This document shows, piece by piece, positions 63,712-64,000 of a stretch of 64,000 nt of DNA (within the stretch, counting starts at the first letter, position 1; each line of letters opens with the position of its first letter). The stretch is taken from assembly GCA_934476515.1 (NCBI GenBank), contig CAKSNZ010000001.1, positions 1 to 64,000 on the forward strand, given 5' to 3'. The position numbers and the translations under genes were made by a program. Below the pieces are notes generated by a model. That model did no database searches, was not told where the DNA came from, and saw only the letters and a list, made by a program, of their open reading frames with translations. The DNA comes from an uncultured Ruminococcus sp. GTDB taxonomy: Bacteria > Bacillota > Clostridia > Oscillospirales > Acutalibacteraceae.

Positions 63712-64000
63712 TTACTTATTAAAGATTGACATAATGTCATAGAAAGTATCGTCATCATCATCTTCAGCCTTTGGAGCCGGAGTAGATGCAGGTGTGCTAC
63801 TTACAGGAGCAGTAGCAGTAACCGGCTTTGCAGGAATCTTATCTTCATCCTTATCGCCGTTGAAACCTGTAGCAATAACTGTAACGCTGATTTCGTCTTC
63901 CATATTTTCATTGATAACAGCACCCCAGATGATGTTTGCATCTTCAGAAGCCTTGTTAGAAATCATTGTAGAAGCAATATCAATATCTTCAAGTGAAATA
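63712..64000 (-). CDS. ftsZ: Cell division protein FtsZ, C-terminal part
   Basis: Partial: 95 codons at the 3' end, cut by the window edge. Open to 64000 without a start in frame that would make sense. The end of the GTPase C-terminal domain is clear (EDIDIASTM, EDANIIWGAV, ISVTVIATGF). A short Ala/Pro linker follows. The C-terminal conserved peptide DTFYDIMSIFNK is the segment that binds FtsA, SepF and other partners. FtsZ forms the division ring. Confidence 0.92.
   Translation of the reverse strand, partial: ISLEDIDIASTMISNKASEDANIIWGAVINENMEDEISVTVIATGFNGDKDEDKIPAKPVTATAPVSSTPASTPAPKAEDDDDDTFYDIMSIFNK

Overview
The window is a 64 kb stretch of a low-GC (roughly one-third G+C) Gram-positive genome. 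It looks like a gut Ruminococcus/Oscillospiraceae-type Firmicute. The reasons are a dockerin-bearing secreted type I pullulanase, many secreted Ig-like, FN3 and CAP proteins, sortases and an LPXTG-type pilus, a SpoVAC spore protein, MurT/GatD lipid II amidation, and short hairpin-rich intergenic repeats of a kind common in that group. Species assignment is inference; a starch-degrading relative of Ruminococcus bromii would fit. Nothing indicates a prophage, an insertion sequence with a transposase, or a CRISPR array.

Layout. 0.1-5.0 kb (- strand): a small protein, an unusual long class B sortase, then thiI and a cysteine desulfurase. 5.1-5.5 kb: spoVAC. 5.8-6.8 kb: a composite repeat element and tRNA-Pro(TGG). 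7-14.7 kb (- strand): a pilus operon with a fibro-slime tip pilin, a backbone pilin, an internal terminator, two class C sortases and a small protein. 15-18.1 kb: the dockerin pullulanase. 18.4-25.9 kb: a proteasome/Anbu-like Ntn hydrolase, a LOG-family enzyme, an LRR membrane protein, a zinc-ribbon membrane protein, thioredoxin, TraX, a 57-aa protein, and murT-gatD. 26-30.2 kb: a secreted basic protein and a cps-type regulatory cassette (CpsB phosphatase, 40-aa membrane protein, LCP ligase, CpsC, CpsD kinase) with no glycosyltransferases. 30.4-37.8 kb: enolase with a structured leader, a GufA-type ZIP transporter, a CAP protein, an EF-G-like GTPase and a lipoprotein GH3 enzyme.

37.9-43.6 kb holds three tandem secreted paralogues with duplicated upstream regions, and a secreted protein with a possible cohesin-like head and three Ig-like domains. 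43.6-50.1 kb: serA-serC, then pyrF, pyrE, pyrC and a membrane protein. 50.3-51.1 kb: a second composite repeat element, which shares an identical 154-bp inverted segment with the first. 51.2-57.9 kb: a surface glycosylation module (YfhO, GtrII-like, GtrB-like, GtrA). 58.2-60.8 kb: two tandem FN3 secreted paralogues. 60.9-63.5 kb: panC, panB and a Rossmann/DUF2520 protein that is a good candidate for the missing ketopantoate reductase. 63.7-64 kb: the 3' end of ftsZ.

Overall this is a housekeeping backbone (serine, pyrimidine and pantothenate synthesis, enolase, ftsZ, tRNA thiolation) interleaved with cell-surface functions. The most unusual items are the Ntn hydrolase whose Ser2/Asp18/Lys34 spacing matches proteasome catalytic residues, the covarying hairpin repeats, the structured enolase leader, the degenerate EF-G-like GTPase and the duplicated promoter-hairpin units between the paralogues.
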